A DNA stretch of 64,000 nucleotides from Jutongia huaianensis (GCF_014384985.1 NZ_JACRSX010000004.1:62001-126000); one strand, 5' to 3'; counted from the stretch's first letter, positions 35,057 through 45,946 are shown. Translations and numbers: made by a program. The notes: generated by a model from the letters alone, not told the origin.

Positions 35057-36025
35057 TTATTCCGGTTCCCCAACCATTTGGGATGAAATATCCTCCAGCG
35101 CTTCATCTCCACAAATGATCGGCAATACCTGCTGGTGGTTAAACAGATCTACTTCATCCCAGCTGCCGCCATCCTCACCATCAAGGGTCCACTGCACCTC
35201 ATCATCACAGACGATATGAAGATGTCTGCTGCTGCAGCGGAACATTTTGGTTGCATCCAGATGCTTTGTCAGAAGAGCATTTAATACCTCCTGCAGCTCC
35301 AGCGCATTTTTCAGATCCCGGATAAACAGCACCTCAAAAAGTCCGTCATCCATCTTGATATCTTCTTTTTTATAAGCTTTATAACCGGCCACCGAAACAG
35401 AATTGCTCACAAGTCCCAGCACAAAATCATCCTCTACGACACCCTCATCATAGGTGATACGCATATGATGAGGCTTGATCTCTGCCAGATGCTTCAGCCC
35501 TTCAATAAAATAAGCCGTCTTGCCAAGCATGTTTTTCCACTCCTGCGGTGTCGTGTAGGATACCTCGGTAAAGGCACCAAATCCGGCAACATAAGTGAAA
35601 AATTTATCATTGAAAGATCCCAGATCACACCGGAATACCTTTCCCTGTGTCACAAGCTCTGCCGCATGACGCATAACCTTTGGAATCCGCAGACTGGAAG
35701 CAAAATCATTGACCGTACCTGCCGGAATGTATCCACAGATCGGCTTTTCATGGAGCCGCATCATACCATTTGCCACTTCATTCATCGTGCCGTCTCCACC
35801 GGAGCATACCACATAATCATACCGGGAGCCGTACTCGATCACTGCGTTTTTGGCATCATTCTGACGATTGGTTGCCATCAGCGTCACAATAAAATCAGCT
35901 TCGCAGAACACCTGAATAATGTCAGCCAGTTTATTCTTGATCTGCTCCTTCCCCGCCATGGGATTATAGATAAATAATAATGTTTTTCTCAGCTTTTTCT
36001 GCTCTCCATCGTAATGTTTTTCCAT
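35057..36025 (-). CDS. Diacylglycerol kinase-family lipid kinase (YegS/DgkB type)
   Basis: About 322 residues from the ATG at 36025 (GAAAGGATACGG upstream; the frame is open to 36049). DAGK catalytic fold with FIYNPMAG near the N-terminus and CSGGDGTMNEVANG, the nucleotide loop, then IPAGTVNDFA. Phosphorylates diacylglycerol or a related lipid; the substrate cannot be decided. Confidence 0.9.
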   Translation of the reverse strand: MEKHYDGEQKKLRKTLLFIYNPMAGKEQIKNKLADIIQVFCEADFIVTLMATNRQNDAKNAVIEYGSRYDYVVCSGGDGTMNEVANGMMRLHEKPICGYIPAGTVNDFASSLRIPKVMRHAAELVTQGKVFRCDLGSFNDKFFTYVAGFGAFTEVSYTTPQEWKNMLGKTAYFIEGLKHLAEIKPHHMRITYDEGVVEDDFVLGLVSNSVSVAGYKAYKKEDIKMDDGLFEVLFIRDLKNALELQEVLNALLTKHLDATKMFRCSSRHLHIVCDDEVQWTLDGEDGGSWDEVDLFNHQQVLPIICGDEALEDISSQMVGEPE

Positions 36026-36121
36026 ATATTTACCGTATCCTTTCTGCAATTTCCAGCTTTGTCCCTGTTTCTGTTCCGGAAATTTTCTGCTTTTGGGAAG
36101 ACTGCTGTGATATTCATAACA

Positions 36122-37147
36122 TCACTGAATAAACATCGCATCCCCAAAAGAGAAAAACCGGTATTTCATCTCAACTGCTTCCTTGTATGCTGCCATAATA
36201 TTTTCCTTCCCCGCTAACGCGGAAACCAGCATCAGAAGTGTGGACTCCGGCAGATGAAAATTAGTGATCAGGCAGTCTAACACCTTGAACTGATATCCAG
36301 GATAAATAAAGATATCCGTATCCCCTTCTGTCGCTTGTACCACGCCCTGCCCGTCTGCAGCGGACTCAATGGTACGACAGCTGGTGGTACCCACACAGAT
36401 CACTCTGCCTCCCTGCTTCTTCGTTTCATTAATAATATCTGCCGCTTCCTGAGAGACATGATAAAACTCCGTATGCATATGGTGCTGTGTCACATCATCC
36501 ACCTTGACCGGGCGGAATGTTCCCAATCCGACATGAAGCGTCACACGGGCAATTTTAACGCCCTTCTCCTGAATCTGCTGCAATAGCTCCTCCGTAAAAT
36601 GAAGTCCCGCCGTCGGTGCTGCCGCAGACCCCTCATACTTGGCATAAACCGTCTGATAACGGTTCTTGTCCTTGAGCTGATGGGTGATATACGGTGGCAG
36701 AGGCATCTGTCCCAGCTGATCAAGAATCTCCTCAAAGATTCCCTCATATTCAAAGCGGATCAGACGATTGCCCTCGTCCACAACCTCCTGTACCTCGGCA
36801 TGCAAAAGTCCCCCGCCAAAGGAAAGACGCATTCCCGGTCTTGCCTTTTTGCCCGGCTTAACCAATGTCTCCCAGACATTATCTGTCTTTCGCTTAAGCA
36901 GAAGTACCTCTACCTTTCCACCTGTTCCTTCCCTCTCTCCGATCAGACGTGCCGGGATTACCTTTGTATTATTGATAACCAGACAGTCTCCCTCATGAAG
37001 ATAATCAATAATGTCATGAAAGATCCTGTGCGTGCGTTCTCCTGTTTTTTTATCTAAAATAAGCAGTCGCGAAGAGTCTCTCTGCTCCAGCGGATCCTGT
37101 GCGATCAGCTCCTGCGGCAGCTCATAATCAAAATCTGCGGTCTTCAT
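36122..37147 (-). CDS. queA: S-adenosylmethionine:tRNA ribosyltransferase-isomerase
   Basis: 341 residues, normal. Transfers the ribosyl part of SAM to preQ1 in tRNA, making epoxyqueuosine. Motifs: [20 protein letters not shown] at the start, [32 protein letters not shown] [10 protein letters not shown], and the C-terminal [16 protein letters not shown]. Other queuosine genes are not in the window. Divergent from ppx-ppk1. Confidence 0.95.
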   Translation of the reverse strand: MKTADFDYELPQELIAQDPLEQRDSSRLLILDKKTGERTHRIFHDIIDYLHEGDCLVINNTKVIPARLIGEREGTGGKVEVLLLKRKTDNVWETLVKPGKKARPGMRLSFGGGLLHAEVQEVVDEGNRLIRFEYEGIFEEILDQLGQMPLPPYITHQLKDKNRYQTVYAKYEGSAAAPTAGLHFTEELLQQIQEKGVKIARVTLHVGLGTFRPVKVDDVTQHHMHTEFYHVSQEAADIINETKKQGGRVICVGTTSCRTIESAADGQGVVQATEGDTDIFIYPGYQFKVLDCLITNFHLPESTLLMLVSALAGKENIMAAYKEAVEMKYRFFSFGDAMFIQ

Positions 37148-37280
37148 ATCCGTACTTCCTTTCCAACATCGTATATCTATAAATAATACTATTTCTCCCG
37201 CAAAAAATCCAGCCTTTTGTAAACATTAGGTAAATTCTCTTAAAGGCACGGTAAAATGTCGAATTATCTTCCAAAAATGC

Positions 37281-37309
37281 TAGTTATTTTGTCAAAAATA
37301 ACGTACAAT
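37281..37309 (+). promoter_or_regulatory. ppx-ppk1 promoter region with palindrome
   Basis: Inverted repeat GTTATTTT-GTCA-AAAATAAC (37283-37302) directly before TACAAT (37304-37309). The hexamer TAGTTA at 37281-37286 is 17 bp upstream of it and would be a weak -35. About 40 bp before the ppx start. Looks operator-like; unproven. Confidence 0.4.
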
Positions 37310-37348
37310 AATGATAATGACGAAAATTCCATAAGGAGGATTTCAGAT

Positions 37349-38968
37349 ATGGCTATCACAACATTTGCAGCCATCGATGTGGGTTCCCACGAAACATCGC
37401 TGCGTATCTATGAGGTATCCAAAAAGTTCGGGATCCGTGAGCTTGACTATGTACATCATACGGCCCGCCTTGGATATGAAACATACTCAACTAAACATAT
37501 CAGCTATCATTCCATTGATAAGCTCTGTACTATATTAAACGGCTTTAAAGATAAAATGAAAGAATACGGCATTTCTGATTATATGATCGCCAGCACCAGT
37601 GCTCTCCGGGAAGCAGACAATAATCTGATCGTGCTGGACCAGGTCCGCCAGCGCACAGGCTTCCGTATCAAGATCTTAAGTAACTCCGAGCAGCGTTATC
37701 TGTGCTATAAGTCCATCGCCCTGAAAGAAAATTCCTTTCACCGGCTGATCCAGAAGGGGACTCTTCTGGTAGATGTGGGCGGCGGCAGTATGCAGCTCTC
37801 CCTGTTTGACAAAAACAACCTGATCTGTACCCAAAATATCCTGCTTGGCTCTCTCCGTATCCAGGAGTTTTTACAGGATATGCAGAAGCATACGGACAAT
37901 TACCAGAACCTGGTATATGAATATATTTCCAATGACCTGCATACCTTTTCAGAGCAATATCTGAAGGATCACAAGGTCAAAAATATCATTGCCGTCGGAA
38001 ATCAGCTGAGAATCTTTGTAAAATACTTATCTGTCCACAATTTCGGTCACTTACAGCCGACCGACAGCCGCGGAAAGAAAAAGGATTCCGTAAGCCGGCA
38101 GGAATACGACGAATTCTACGATGCCATCTCCTCCCAGCATCCGGAGGATCTGGCAAAGGAGTTAAATACCTCGGTAGATCAGGCTTCCCTGCTTCTGCCC
38201 ACTGCCATGATCTATCACAATATTTTCGAAGAGACCGGTGCTGAGCAGATGTGGCTTTCCGGCATCACTCTCTGTGAGGGAATGGCCGCCGACTTCGCCG
38301 AGCGCAAAGAAAAGATCTCTCCGGCCCACAGCTTTCTGGATGATATCATCCACACAGCCCGCAGCATTGCGGATCGCTATGGCTGCAGCAAAAATCATTG
38401 CGACTACGTCGAAAATGCGGCCCTGAAGATCTTTGATGCCGTGAAACGCCAGCAGAATATGACAAAGCATGACCGGCTGCTCCTGCAGTTGTCTGTGATC
38501 CTTCACAACTGTGGCAGTTACATCAATCTGAAAGAAGTTGGTGAAAATTCCTACAAGATCATTATGTCCACCGAGCTTATCGGTATCTCCCATAAAGAGC
38601 GTATGATCGTGGCCACGGCTGTCCGCTATCTCCGGGATTATTTTCCGGAATACAGCCAGCTTCAGGACAGCTTTGATAAAGAGGAATATGTCCGCATTGC
38701 AAAGATCAATGCGATCCTGCGCCTGGCAGATGCCATGGACCGCAGCCATAAGCAGAAGTTTACGGCGATCACAACCACTCTGCGCAGTCAGGTGCTGACT
38801 ATCACAGGCAGCACCTTATATGACATTACTCTGGAGCATGGAATCTTTCAGAATCATTCCGACTTTTTTGAAGAAGTCTTTGGTATACAGCCGATCTTGA
38901 AGCAGAAGAAAACCATGACACCAAAACATATCGAATCCACCAAAGGAAAGAACGGAGGCAGACCATGA
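37349..38968 (+). CDS. ppx: Exopolyphosphatase / Ppx-GppA phosphatase with HD domain
   Basis: 539 residues from the ATG at 37349, just after AAGGAGG. ASKHA phosphatase domain: AAIDVGSHETSLR (7-19), LLVDVGGGSMQLSL, then a C-terminal HD-type helical domain (HDRLLLQLSVILHNCG and ISHKERMIVATAVRYL). Hydrolyses polyphosphate and/or pppGpp; the substrate is not readable. Overlaps ppk1 by 4 bp, so polyphosphate synthesis and breakdown are co-expressed. Confidence 0.92.
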   Translation: MAITTFAAIDVGSHETSLRIYEVSKKFGIRELDYVHHTARLGYETYSTKHISYHSIDKLCTILNGFKDKMKEYGISDYMIASTSALREADNNLIVLDQVRQRTGFRIKILSNSEQRYLCYKSIALKENSFHRLIQKGTLLVDVGGGSMQLSLFDKNNLICTQNILLGSLRIQEFLQDMQKHTDNYQNLVYEYISNDLHTFSEQYLKDHKVKNIIAVGNQLRIFVKYLSVHNFGHLQPTDSRGKKKDSVSRQEYDEFYDAISSQHPEDLAKELNTSVDQASLLLPTAMIYHNIFEETGAEQMWLSGITLCEGMAADFAERKEKISPAHSFLDDIIHTARSIADRYGCSKNHCDYVENAALKIFDAVKRQQNMTKHDRLLLQLSVILHNCGSYINLKEVGENSYKIIMSTELIGISHKERMIVATAVRYLRDYFPEYSQLQDSFDKEEYVRIAKINAILRLADAMDRSHKQKFTAITTTLRSQVLTITGSTLYDITLEHGIFQNHSDFFEEVFGIQPILKQKKTMTPKHIESTKGKNGGRP

Positions 38969-41172
38969 GCAAATCAACATATTTAAAACCGGAATATTTC
39001 TATAATAGAGAATTAAGCTGGCTCTCCTTTGACTATCGTATTCTTGGAGAAGCCCAGGATAAAACCATTCCTCTTCTGGACCGTTTGAAATTCTTAAGCA
39101 TCACTGCATCGAATCTGGATGAATTTTACATGGTGCGTGTAGCTTCCCTGAAGGACATGGTTCACGCAGAGTACGATAAAAAAGACATTGCCGGTATGAC
39201 TCCAGCCAAACAGCTTGAAGAGATCGGCAAGGTCACCCATGAATTTATGAACGATCAGTACCGTACCTACAACAACAGCCTGATCCCTGCACTGAAAAAG
39301 GAAGGCATTGCGATCCTTTCTCATTATGAGGATCTGAGCCAGAAGCAGGCAAAATTTGTAGATAACTATTTTAAATCCGAGGTTTATCCGGTCCTTACAC
39401 CAATGGCGGTAGATTCCTCCCGCCCATTTCCTCTGATCCGGAACCGTTCCCTAAATATCGGTGCCATACTGAAAATGAAAACTACTGCTGCCGGTGCTTC
39501 CGGAAACGGTCATTTCCGTGAGCTTTATATCACCCACAACGGTACCAAAAAGGATGGTGCTTCCGATACGGATTTCGCTACAGTCCAGGTTCCGTCCGGT
39601 CTTCCAAGAGTCGTAGAAATTCCTTCCGAGGATGGCTTTGACCGCACCTATATCATGCTGGAACAGATCATCGAGCGCAATATCCACCGCCTTTTTATGA
39701 ATTATGAGGTACTCTGTGCCTTTCCATACCGCGTGATGAGAAATGCCGATCTTACCATAGAGGAGGACGAAGCCGCCGATCTGCTGATGGAGATTGAAAA
39801 GCAGATCAAGCGCCGTCAGTGGGGTGAGGCGATCCGTCTGCAGGTCGAAGCCGGTATCGACAAAAAACTTCTAAAGGTCTTAAAAAAGGAGCTTCGCATC
39901 AAGGAGGATGATATTTTCCATATTAACGGTCCTCTGGATCTGACCTTCCTGATGAAGCTTTCCGGCATGGAGGGCTATGATGAATTAAAGGTTCCAAAAT
40001 ATACACCGCAACAGCCAAAATGGCTGAACAGCGAAGACAACCTTTTCGCACAGATCCGGGATCATGACGTCCTTCTGCATCATCCATATGAGACCTTTGA
40101 TCCGGTAGTAAATTTCGTACGGGAAGCAGCCAAGGATCCTGATGTCCTTGCGATCAAACAGACACTTTACCGTGTCAGCAGCCACTCTCCGATCATTGCC
40201 TCTCTTGCAGCGGCTGCCGAGAACGGCAAACAGGTTACCGTTCTCGTGGAGCTGAAGGCACGATTTGATGAGGAAAATAATATTATCTGGGCAAGAAAAC
40301 TGGAACAGGCCGGCTGCCACGTTATTTACGGTCTGGTAGGCTTAAAGACCCACAGCAAGATCACCCTTGTGGTCCGCCGGGAGGAAGACGGCATCCGCCG
40401 TTATGTCCATCTTGGCACAGGTAACTACAATGATAGTACAGCAAAGCTTTATACAGATATGGGACTTCTCACCTGCAATAAAGCCATTGGCGAGGATGCC
40501 ACTGCTGTCTTTAATATGCTTTCCGGTTACTCGGAGCCTGCTGTCTGGAATAAACTGGCCGTAGCTCCTCTGTGGCTGCGTGACCGCTTTACGGAAATGA
40601 TCCGCCGGGAAACAGATTTTGCCAAAGCCGGTAAAAAAGCATTCATCAAGGCAAAGATGAATTCCCTGTGTGATGCCAAGATCATTGCATCCCTTTATGA
40701 GGCTTCTGCTGCCGGAGTTCAGATTGAGCTGGTAGTCCGCGGCATCTGCTGTCTCAAAACAGGCATTCCCGGTGTCAGCGAAAACATCCATGTCCGCTCT
40801 ATCGTCGGTGATTTTCTGGAACACAGCCGTATCTTCTATTTCCATAATAACGGTCATGAGGAGGTCTATATGGGAAGTGCCGACTGGATGCCGAGAAACC
40901 TTGACAAACGAGTAGAGATCCTCTTCCCGGTAGAAGATGAAACATTGAAGCAGGAGGTCATTCATATTCTGGATATCCAGCTGCAGGATACCTTAAAGGC
41001 TCATATCTTACAGCCGGACGGCAGCTATAAGAAACAGGATCTCCGTGGCAAAAAGAAGCTCTGTGCACAGGATTATTTCCGTCAGGAAGCAATCCGCAAT
41101 GCAAACCAGCGCAGGAAAGAACAGAAAGCCCGCCGTACCTTTGAACCAATGACCGGCGATACAGAAGAATAA
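38965..41172 (+). CDS. ppk1: Polyphosphate kinase 1
   Basis: 735 residues. N-terminal FYNRELSWLSFDYRIL, middle head domain, PLD-like catalytic domains with ARFDEENNIIWARKLE and GLVGLKTHSKITLVV (phosphohistidine region) and YVHLGTGNYND, then the C-terminal NLDKRVEILFPV. It polymerises ATP gamma-phosphate into polyphosphate, normally membrane-associated. ATGA overlap with ppx; terminator at 41203-41238. Confidence 0.96.
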   Translation: MSKSTYLKPEYFYNRELSWLSFDYRILGEAQDKTIPLLDRLKFLSITASNLDEFYMVRVASLKDMVHAEYDKKDIAGMTPAKQLEEIGKVTHEFMNDQYRTYNNSLIPALKKEGIAILSHYEDLSQKQAKFVDNYFKSEVYPVLTPMAVDSSRPFPLIRNRSLNIGAILKMKTTAAGASGNGHFRELYITHNGTKKDGASDTDFATVQVPSGLPRVVEIPSEDGFDRTYIMLEQIIERNIHRLFMNYEVLCAFPYRVMRNADLTIEEDEAADLLMEIEKQIKRRQWGEAIRLQVEAGIDKKLLKVLKKELRIKEDDIFHINGPLDLTFLMKLSGMEGYDELKVPKYTPQQPKWLNSEDNLFAQIRDHDVLLHHPYETFDPVVNFVREAAKDPDVLAIKQTLYRVSSHSPIIASLAAAAENGKQVTVLVELKARFDEENNIIWARKLEQAGCHVIYGLVGLKTHSKITLVVRREEDGIRRYVHLGTGNYNDSTAKLYTDMGLLTCNKAIGEDATAVFNMLSGYSEPAVWNKLAVAPLWLRDRFTEMIRRETDFAKAGKKAFIKAKMNSLCDAKIIASLYEASAAGVQIELVVRGICCLKTGIPGVSENIHVRSIVGDFLEHSRIFYFHNNGHEEVYMGSADWMPRNLDKRVEILFPVEDETLKQEVIHILDIQLQDTLKAHILQPDGSYKKQDLRGKKKLCAQDYFRQEAIRNANQRRKEQKARRTFEPMTGDTEE

Positions 41173-41202
41173 AATCCGTACAATATAATATTCTAAAACT
41201 TC

Positions 41203-41238
41203 AAAAGGATGGCTGCACAATCGTGTAACCATCCTTTT
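41203..41238 (+). terminator. Terminator of the ppx-ppk1 operon
   Basis: 10-bp arms AAAAGGATGG / CCATCCTTTT (41203-41212 and 41229-41238), T-tract in the arm, about 30 bp after the ppk1 stop. Confidence 0.75.
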
Positions 41239-41250
41239 AAAATTATAAAC

Positions 41251-41304
41251 TTTTCGCATAGCGGAGTTTCGAAGAAACTCCTAATATGAACCCTTTAGGG
41301 TTCA
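41251..41304. repeat. Dispersed palindromic repeat, copy B (after polC)
   Basis: Shares 37 of 43 positions with copy A (30944-30986): GCATAGCGGAGTTTCGA. It contains two hairpins, GGAGTTTC/GAAACTCC and GAACCCT-TT-AGGGTTC, directly after the polC stop at 41309, where it may serve as the transcript end. Confidence 0.65.
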
Positions 41305-41308
41305 TTAT

Positions 41309-44300
41309 TTACATAAAATCCAGCAATGACATCTGGTTAGTATGTGGCATATCTCCCAGAAGTCCCAGTTCAGCCATAGTATCTACTGTCGTGGCACTGA
41401 CCTTACAACGGTTCTTGAAATCCTCTCTTGACAAAAACTTTCCCTTCTGTGCCTCTGCCTCGATCATCTCCGCTGCGACATTCCCCAGTCCGTCAATCGA
41501 TGAGAAGGACGGCATCAGCTTGCCGTCAACAATCTGAAAACGGGTCGCCTTCGACTTGTACAGATCAATCTTGACAAATTCAAAGCCGCGGGCATACATT
41601 TCCTGCACAATCTTCATATCCTCCAATGTGGACTTCTCTTTATCAGTCAGACTGTCGGAACGCTTGTTGTAATCTGCCATATAATACTCCAGCCGTTCCT
41701 TTCCCAGACACATCAGCTCATAGTTAAATGCCGTTGCACGAATACTGAAATAGGCTGCATAATAAGCAAGAGGTCTGTGTACCTTAAACCACGCTACACG
41801 CATCGCCATCATAATATAGGCTGCCGCATGGGCTTTCGGGAACATGTACTTAATACGCTGGCATGACTCAATATACCAGTCCGGCACATCACATGCCTTC
41901 ATATCAGCGATCATACTGTCATCCAGTCCCTTTCCCTTTCGTACACTCTCCATGATCTTGAAGGAACGCTCATTCTCGACCCCCATCCGGATCAGATATG
42001 TCATAATATCATCACGGGTACAGATTGCCGTAGACAGAGTACAATATCCCTGCGAGATAAAGTACTCCGCATTGTCCTGCCACACATTGGTTCCATGAGA
42101 CAGACCGGAGATACGGACCAGATCCGAAAAACTCTTTGGTTTGGTCTGCTCCAGCATGTTCATAACGAAATGGGTACCAAGCTCTGGAAGTCCCAGACTT
42201 CCCAGCTTACAGCCCCCGATATCCTCCGGTTTGATGCCAAGTGCCCGCGGCGACTCAAACAGAGACAACACATCCTGATCATCCATACGGATCGCAGCAG
42301 CATCCACATCCGTCAGATCCTCCAGCATTCGTATCATGGTTGGATCCTGATGCCCCAGAATATCCAGTTTTAACAGGTTCGAATCAATCTTATGATAATC
42401 GAAATGAGTCGTAATGGTTCTTGTCTTCATATCATTGGCAGGATGCTGCACCGGCGTGAAGGTGTAAATCTCCTCTCCTACCGGAAGAACAACGATACCG
42501 CCGGGATGCTGTCCTGTTGAGCGGCGCACTCCAACGCAGCCGCTGGCGATCCGTTCAATCTCTGCCGTCCTCTTGGATTCCCCATGCTCTTCATAATACT
42601 TCTTTACATATCCGAAGGCCGTCTTCTCCGCCATAGTACCTACTGTTCCGGCACGGAAGGTCTGTCCCGCTCCAAAGATAACCTCGGTATAGTCGTGGGC
42701 ATTACTCTGATATTCACTGGAGAAGTTCAGGTCAATATCCGGCTCCTTATTTCCCTTAAAGCCCAGGAATGTTTCAAATGGAATATCGTGACCATCCTTT
42801 AACAGCATTTCTCCGCACACCGGGCATTTCTTGTCCGGCATATCGCATGCAGAGGAACCGGCATAAGCCTTTACCTCATCAGAATCAAAATCATAATAAT
42901 GACATTTGCCACAATAGTAATGTGCCGGCAGCGGATTGATCTCACTGATCCCCGCCATGGTCGCAACGAAGGAAGATCCGACTGATCCACGGGAACCTAC
43001 CAGATAACCATCCTCCACAGACTTCCATACAAGCTTCTGGGCGATAATATACATTACGGCGTATCCATTACTGATAATGGAGTTCAACTCACGCTCCAGA
43101 CGCTCCGTTACGATTTCCGGCAGATTCTCTCCATACATGGAATGCGCTTTATTATAACAAATATCTCTCAGATCCTGATCGGAATTTTCAATCTCCGGTG
43201 GGCATTTTCTCGGACTGCACGGATGAATGTAATCAATCATATCGGCGATCAGGTTTGTATTGGTGATCACGACCTCCTCTGCCTTTGCGGCACCAAGATA
43301 CTGAAACTCTGACAACATTTCCTCGGTGGTCCGGTAAAAAAGAGGTGCCTGCTGATCTGCATCAGAGAACCCCTTACCCGCCATAATGATCCGGCGGTAT
43401 ACCTCATCCTCCGGATTTAGGAAATGTACATCACAGGTTGCCACAACCGGCTTATGATACTCCTCTCCCAATGCCACGATCCGGCGGTTGATCTCCATCA
43501 GATCATTTTCATCCTGAATCTGTGGATATCTGTCATTGTCCCTGATCATAAACTCATCATTGCCCAAAGGCTGGATCTCCAGATAATCATAGAACCGCAC
43601 CAGACGATCGATCTCCTCGTCCGTCTTGCCCTCCAGAATTCCCCGGTAAAGCTCTCCTGCTTCGCAGGCAGACCCCATGATCAGTCCTTCCTTATATTTC
43701 AGATAAAGACTCTTTGGCAGCTTCGGCCGGCGGTTAAAATACTTTAAATGAGACTCAGAAACGAGACGGTACAGGTTGACACGACCAATCTCATTCTTTG
43801 CCAGAATGATCGCATGATAAGAAGGAAGCTTCCGGATCACCTCTTCCGTTGGCCTGCCAAACTCATTGAGCTGTGTCAGGGTTGTGATTCCCTTCTCCTC
43901 CAATCTCTTGCACAGACGTAAGAAAATCTCCGCTGTCGCCTCAGCATCCTCCACGGCACGATGATGGTTCTCCAGAGAGACACCTAACTCCTTTGCCACA
44001 TGATCCAGCGTATGCTTTCCCAGATGAGGCAGAAGTGCTCTCGACATGGATACGGTATCCACCACGGTAAAATCAGAATCAAGTCCCTGATCTTTTGATT
44101 TCTGATGGATAAATCCCATATCAAAGGATGCATTATGAGCTACCATTACACAGCCCTTACAAAACTCCAAAAACTCCGGCAGGATCTCCGTGATCAGCTT
44201 TGCTCCATGCACCATGCTGTCATTGATCCCAGTCAGCTGTTCGATCTTATACGGGATCGGTCTCTGAGGATCCACAAAGACACTGTAACGGTCCACAATG

Positions 44301-45946
44301 GTCTGATCAACCACCTTGACCGCACCGATCTCGATAATCTCATTATTCTTGGCTCCGATGCCTGTGGTCTCCAGATCAAACACTACAAACGGCGCACTTA
44401 AATCCTGCCCTCTGTCATTTTCCACCGTTTCGATGAGATCATCTACCAGATAAGCCTCCACACCATAGATCAGCTTCAGGTCATCATCCGGCTTTAGTGC
44501 ATGATCGGCATCCGGAAAGGACTGTACCACACCATGATCGGTAATGGCGATTGCCTTATGCCCCCACTTCAAGGCAGTTTTTACATATGCCTTGATATCC
44601 ATAACAGAATCCATCTCACTCATTTGTGTATGGGCATGAAGCTCTACACGCTTTCTTCCCTCATAATGATCCATACGATACACCCTGGTATCGTGACCCG
44701 GTTTCATTCCACGCACAGATCCAATGCTGATCTCATGGCTGAATTTATCTCTGAGAGGCATTCCCTTTACAATCACAAATTCATTTTTCTTGAGCTTACC
44801 GCTGTCCTCAATCTCCGCATGCTGCTCCGGCTGCATAAAGATCTTCACTGAAATCGTATCTGTAAAATCTGTAATATTGAACATCAGAAGAATCTTACCG
44901 CTACGAAGCTCCTTTGCCTCTACACCGGTAATCATTCCTTCGATCACGACTTCGTCCATCTCATCCTGAATATCCACGATCCTGACGTGATCTCCCTCGC
45001 AGTTTCTGCCATAGAAGCATTCCTCATCGATGTTGCCACGGTAACCGCCTTTTTTCTTCCAGCCGCCCCTGCCACCATAGCCGCCATTTCCATAACCGCC
45101 ACTATTTCCATAGCCACCACCGTTATTGGTGCCAGCATTCCCGCGCCCCTTGGAGCCACCGCTGTTTCCTGCCACCGCTGTCTTCTGCTGTGTACCCGGT
45201 ACATTATCCTGTCCCGCCTGCATCGCCGCACTGGCAGCAGCTGCCGCAGCCGCTTCCTCATTGGCTTTATTCTCCTCCGGCTTCTTTTTCTTTCCTTCTG
45301 CCGCTGCACCATCATCCCACGGCACTTCGCTGTTATGCTCCGGTGCTGCGGCTGTTCCATTTCCATCCGAACCTGCTGCAGGCTTTTGCTGCGGCCGGTG
45401 CTCCAGACGCACATATTCATATTCCGGAGAAGGGGCCTCCAGAGTGGAGGCTTCCGTATAATTGATCTCAACTTCAATATGAAATCCTGCCTTGTCTTCA
45501 AAAATCTCCTGAAGTCTCCGGGTAAGCTTGTCCTGTCTTGCCCGATACATGGAGTCGTCCTCACATGTCACCGTCAGCATAGAACCGTTCATCTCCGCCT
45601 GACCTCTGTAAAGAATATTGAAGTCAAGGATATTATCCTCCTTCAGGATCTCCATAATACTATCCTGATACTCCTTCCAGAAATCCTCAGGACGATACTG
45701 TTTTGATAAATTATATCGATCATCTACTCTGACCGAAAATCCCACCGGTCCCATAACCGTTTCCAGATTATGGCGTACCAGACGGATCTCACGATAAGGA
45801 ATGATATGACTGCTCTTTAGATTGACACACATAAGCTTTTTATTACGATACAGCTGTATCCGGTCTACCATGACATCCGCAAAGAGATTTTTCTGACGGT
45901 CTGTCATTTTCATCCCTTCAAAGGTATCCAATAATGTCTGTTCCAT
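41309..45946 (-). CDS. polC: DNA polymerase III PolC-type alpha subunit
   Basis: 1545 residues. N-terminal domain, OB fold (VRIVDIQDEMDEVVIEGMI), PHP domain (VELHAHTQMSEMDSVMD), DEDD 3'-5' exonuclease (VVFDLETTGIG and MVAHNASFDMGF), then palm/fingers (GSRGSVGSSFVATMAGI, PDIDLNFSSEYQ). The leading-strand replicase of Bacillota. Residues about 183-308 are an unusual Ala/Gly-rich low-complexity linker. Last gene of the pyrH-ispG cluster, 63 bp after ispG. Confidence 0.97.
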   Translation of the reverse strand: MEQTLLDTFEGMKMTDRQKNLFADVMVDRIQLYRNKKLMCVNLKSSHIIPYREIRLVRHNLETVMGPVGFSVRVDDRYNLSKQYRPEDFWKEYQDSIMEILKEDNILDFNILYRGQAEMNGSMLTVTCEDDSMYRARQDKLTRRLQEIFEDKAGFHIEVEINYTEASTLEAPSPEYEYVRLEHRPQQKPAAGSDGNGTAAAPEHNSEVPWDDGAAAEGKKKKPEENKANEEAAAAAAASAAMQAGQDNVPGTQQKTAVAGNSGGSKGRGNAGTNNGGGYGNSGGYGNGGYGGRGGWKKKGGYRGNIDEECFYGRNCEGDHVRIVDIQDEMDEVVIEGMITGVEAKELRSGKILLMFNITDFTDTISVKIFMQPEQHAEIEDSGKLKKNEFVIVKGMPLRDKFSHEISIGSVRGMKPGHDTRVYRMDHYEGRKRVELHAHTQMSEMDSVMDIKAYVKTALKWGHKAIAITDHGVVQSFPDADHALKPDDDLKLIYGVEAYLVDDLIETVENDRGQDLSAPFVVFDLETTGIGAKNNEIIEIGAVKVVDQTIVDRYSVFVDPQRPIPYKIEQLTGINDSMVHGAKLITEILPEFLEFCKGCVMVAHNASFDMGFIHQKSKDQGLDSDFTVVDTVSMSRALLPHLGKHTLDHVAKELGVSLENHHRAVEDAEATAEIFLRLCKRLEEKGITTLTQLNEFGRPTEEVIRKLPSYHAIILAKNEIGRVNLYRLVSESHLKYFNRRPKLPKSLYLKYKEGLIMGSACEAGELYRGILEGKTDEEIDRLVRFYDYLEIQPLGNDEFMIRDNDRYPQIQDENDLMEINRRIVALGEEYHKPVVATCDVHFLNPEDEVYRRIIMAGKGFSDADQQAPLFYRTTEEMLSEFQYLGAAKAEEVVITNTNLIADMIDYIHPCSPRKCPPEIENSDQDLRDICYNKAHSMYGENLPEIVTERLERELNSIISNGYAVMYIIAQKLVWKSVEDGYLVGSRGSVGSSFVATMAGISEINPLPAHYYCGKCHYYDFDSDEVKAYAGSSACDMPDKKCPVCGEMLLKDGHDIPFETFLGFKGNKEPDIDLNFSSEYQSNAHDYTEVIFGAGQTFRAGTVGTMAEKTAFGYVKKYYEEHGESKRTAEIERIASGCVGVRRSTGQHPGGIVVLPVGEEIYTFTPVQHPANDMKTRTITTHFDYHKIDSNLLKLDILGHQDPTMIRMLEDLTDVDAAAIRMDDQDVLSLFESPRALGIKPEDIGGCKLGSLGLPELGTHFVMNMLEQTKPKSFSDLVRISGLSHGTNVWQDNAEYFISQGYCTLSTAICTRDDIMTYLIRMGVENERSFKIMESVRKGKGLDDSMIADMKACDVPDWYIESCQRIKYMFPKAHAAAYIMMAMRVAWFKVHRPLAYYAAYFSIRATAFNYELMCLGKERLEYYMADYNKRSDSLTDKEKSTLEDMKIVQEMYARGFEFVKIDLYKSKATRFQIVDGKLMPSFSSIDGLGNVAAEMIEAEAQKGKFLSREDFKNRCKVSATTVDTMAELGLLGDMPHTNQMSLLDFM

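Noticed and set aside
45023..45400. CRISPR-like or tandem repeat array
   Set aside because: The repeats code the Gly-rich linker of PolC in frame, with no spacers or regular unit length.
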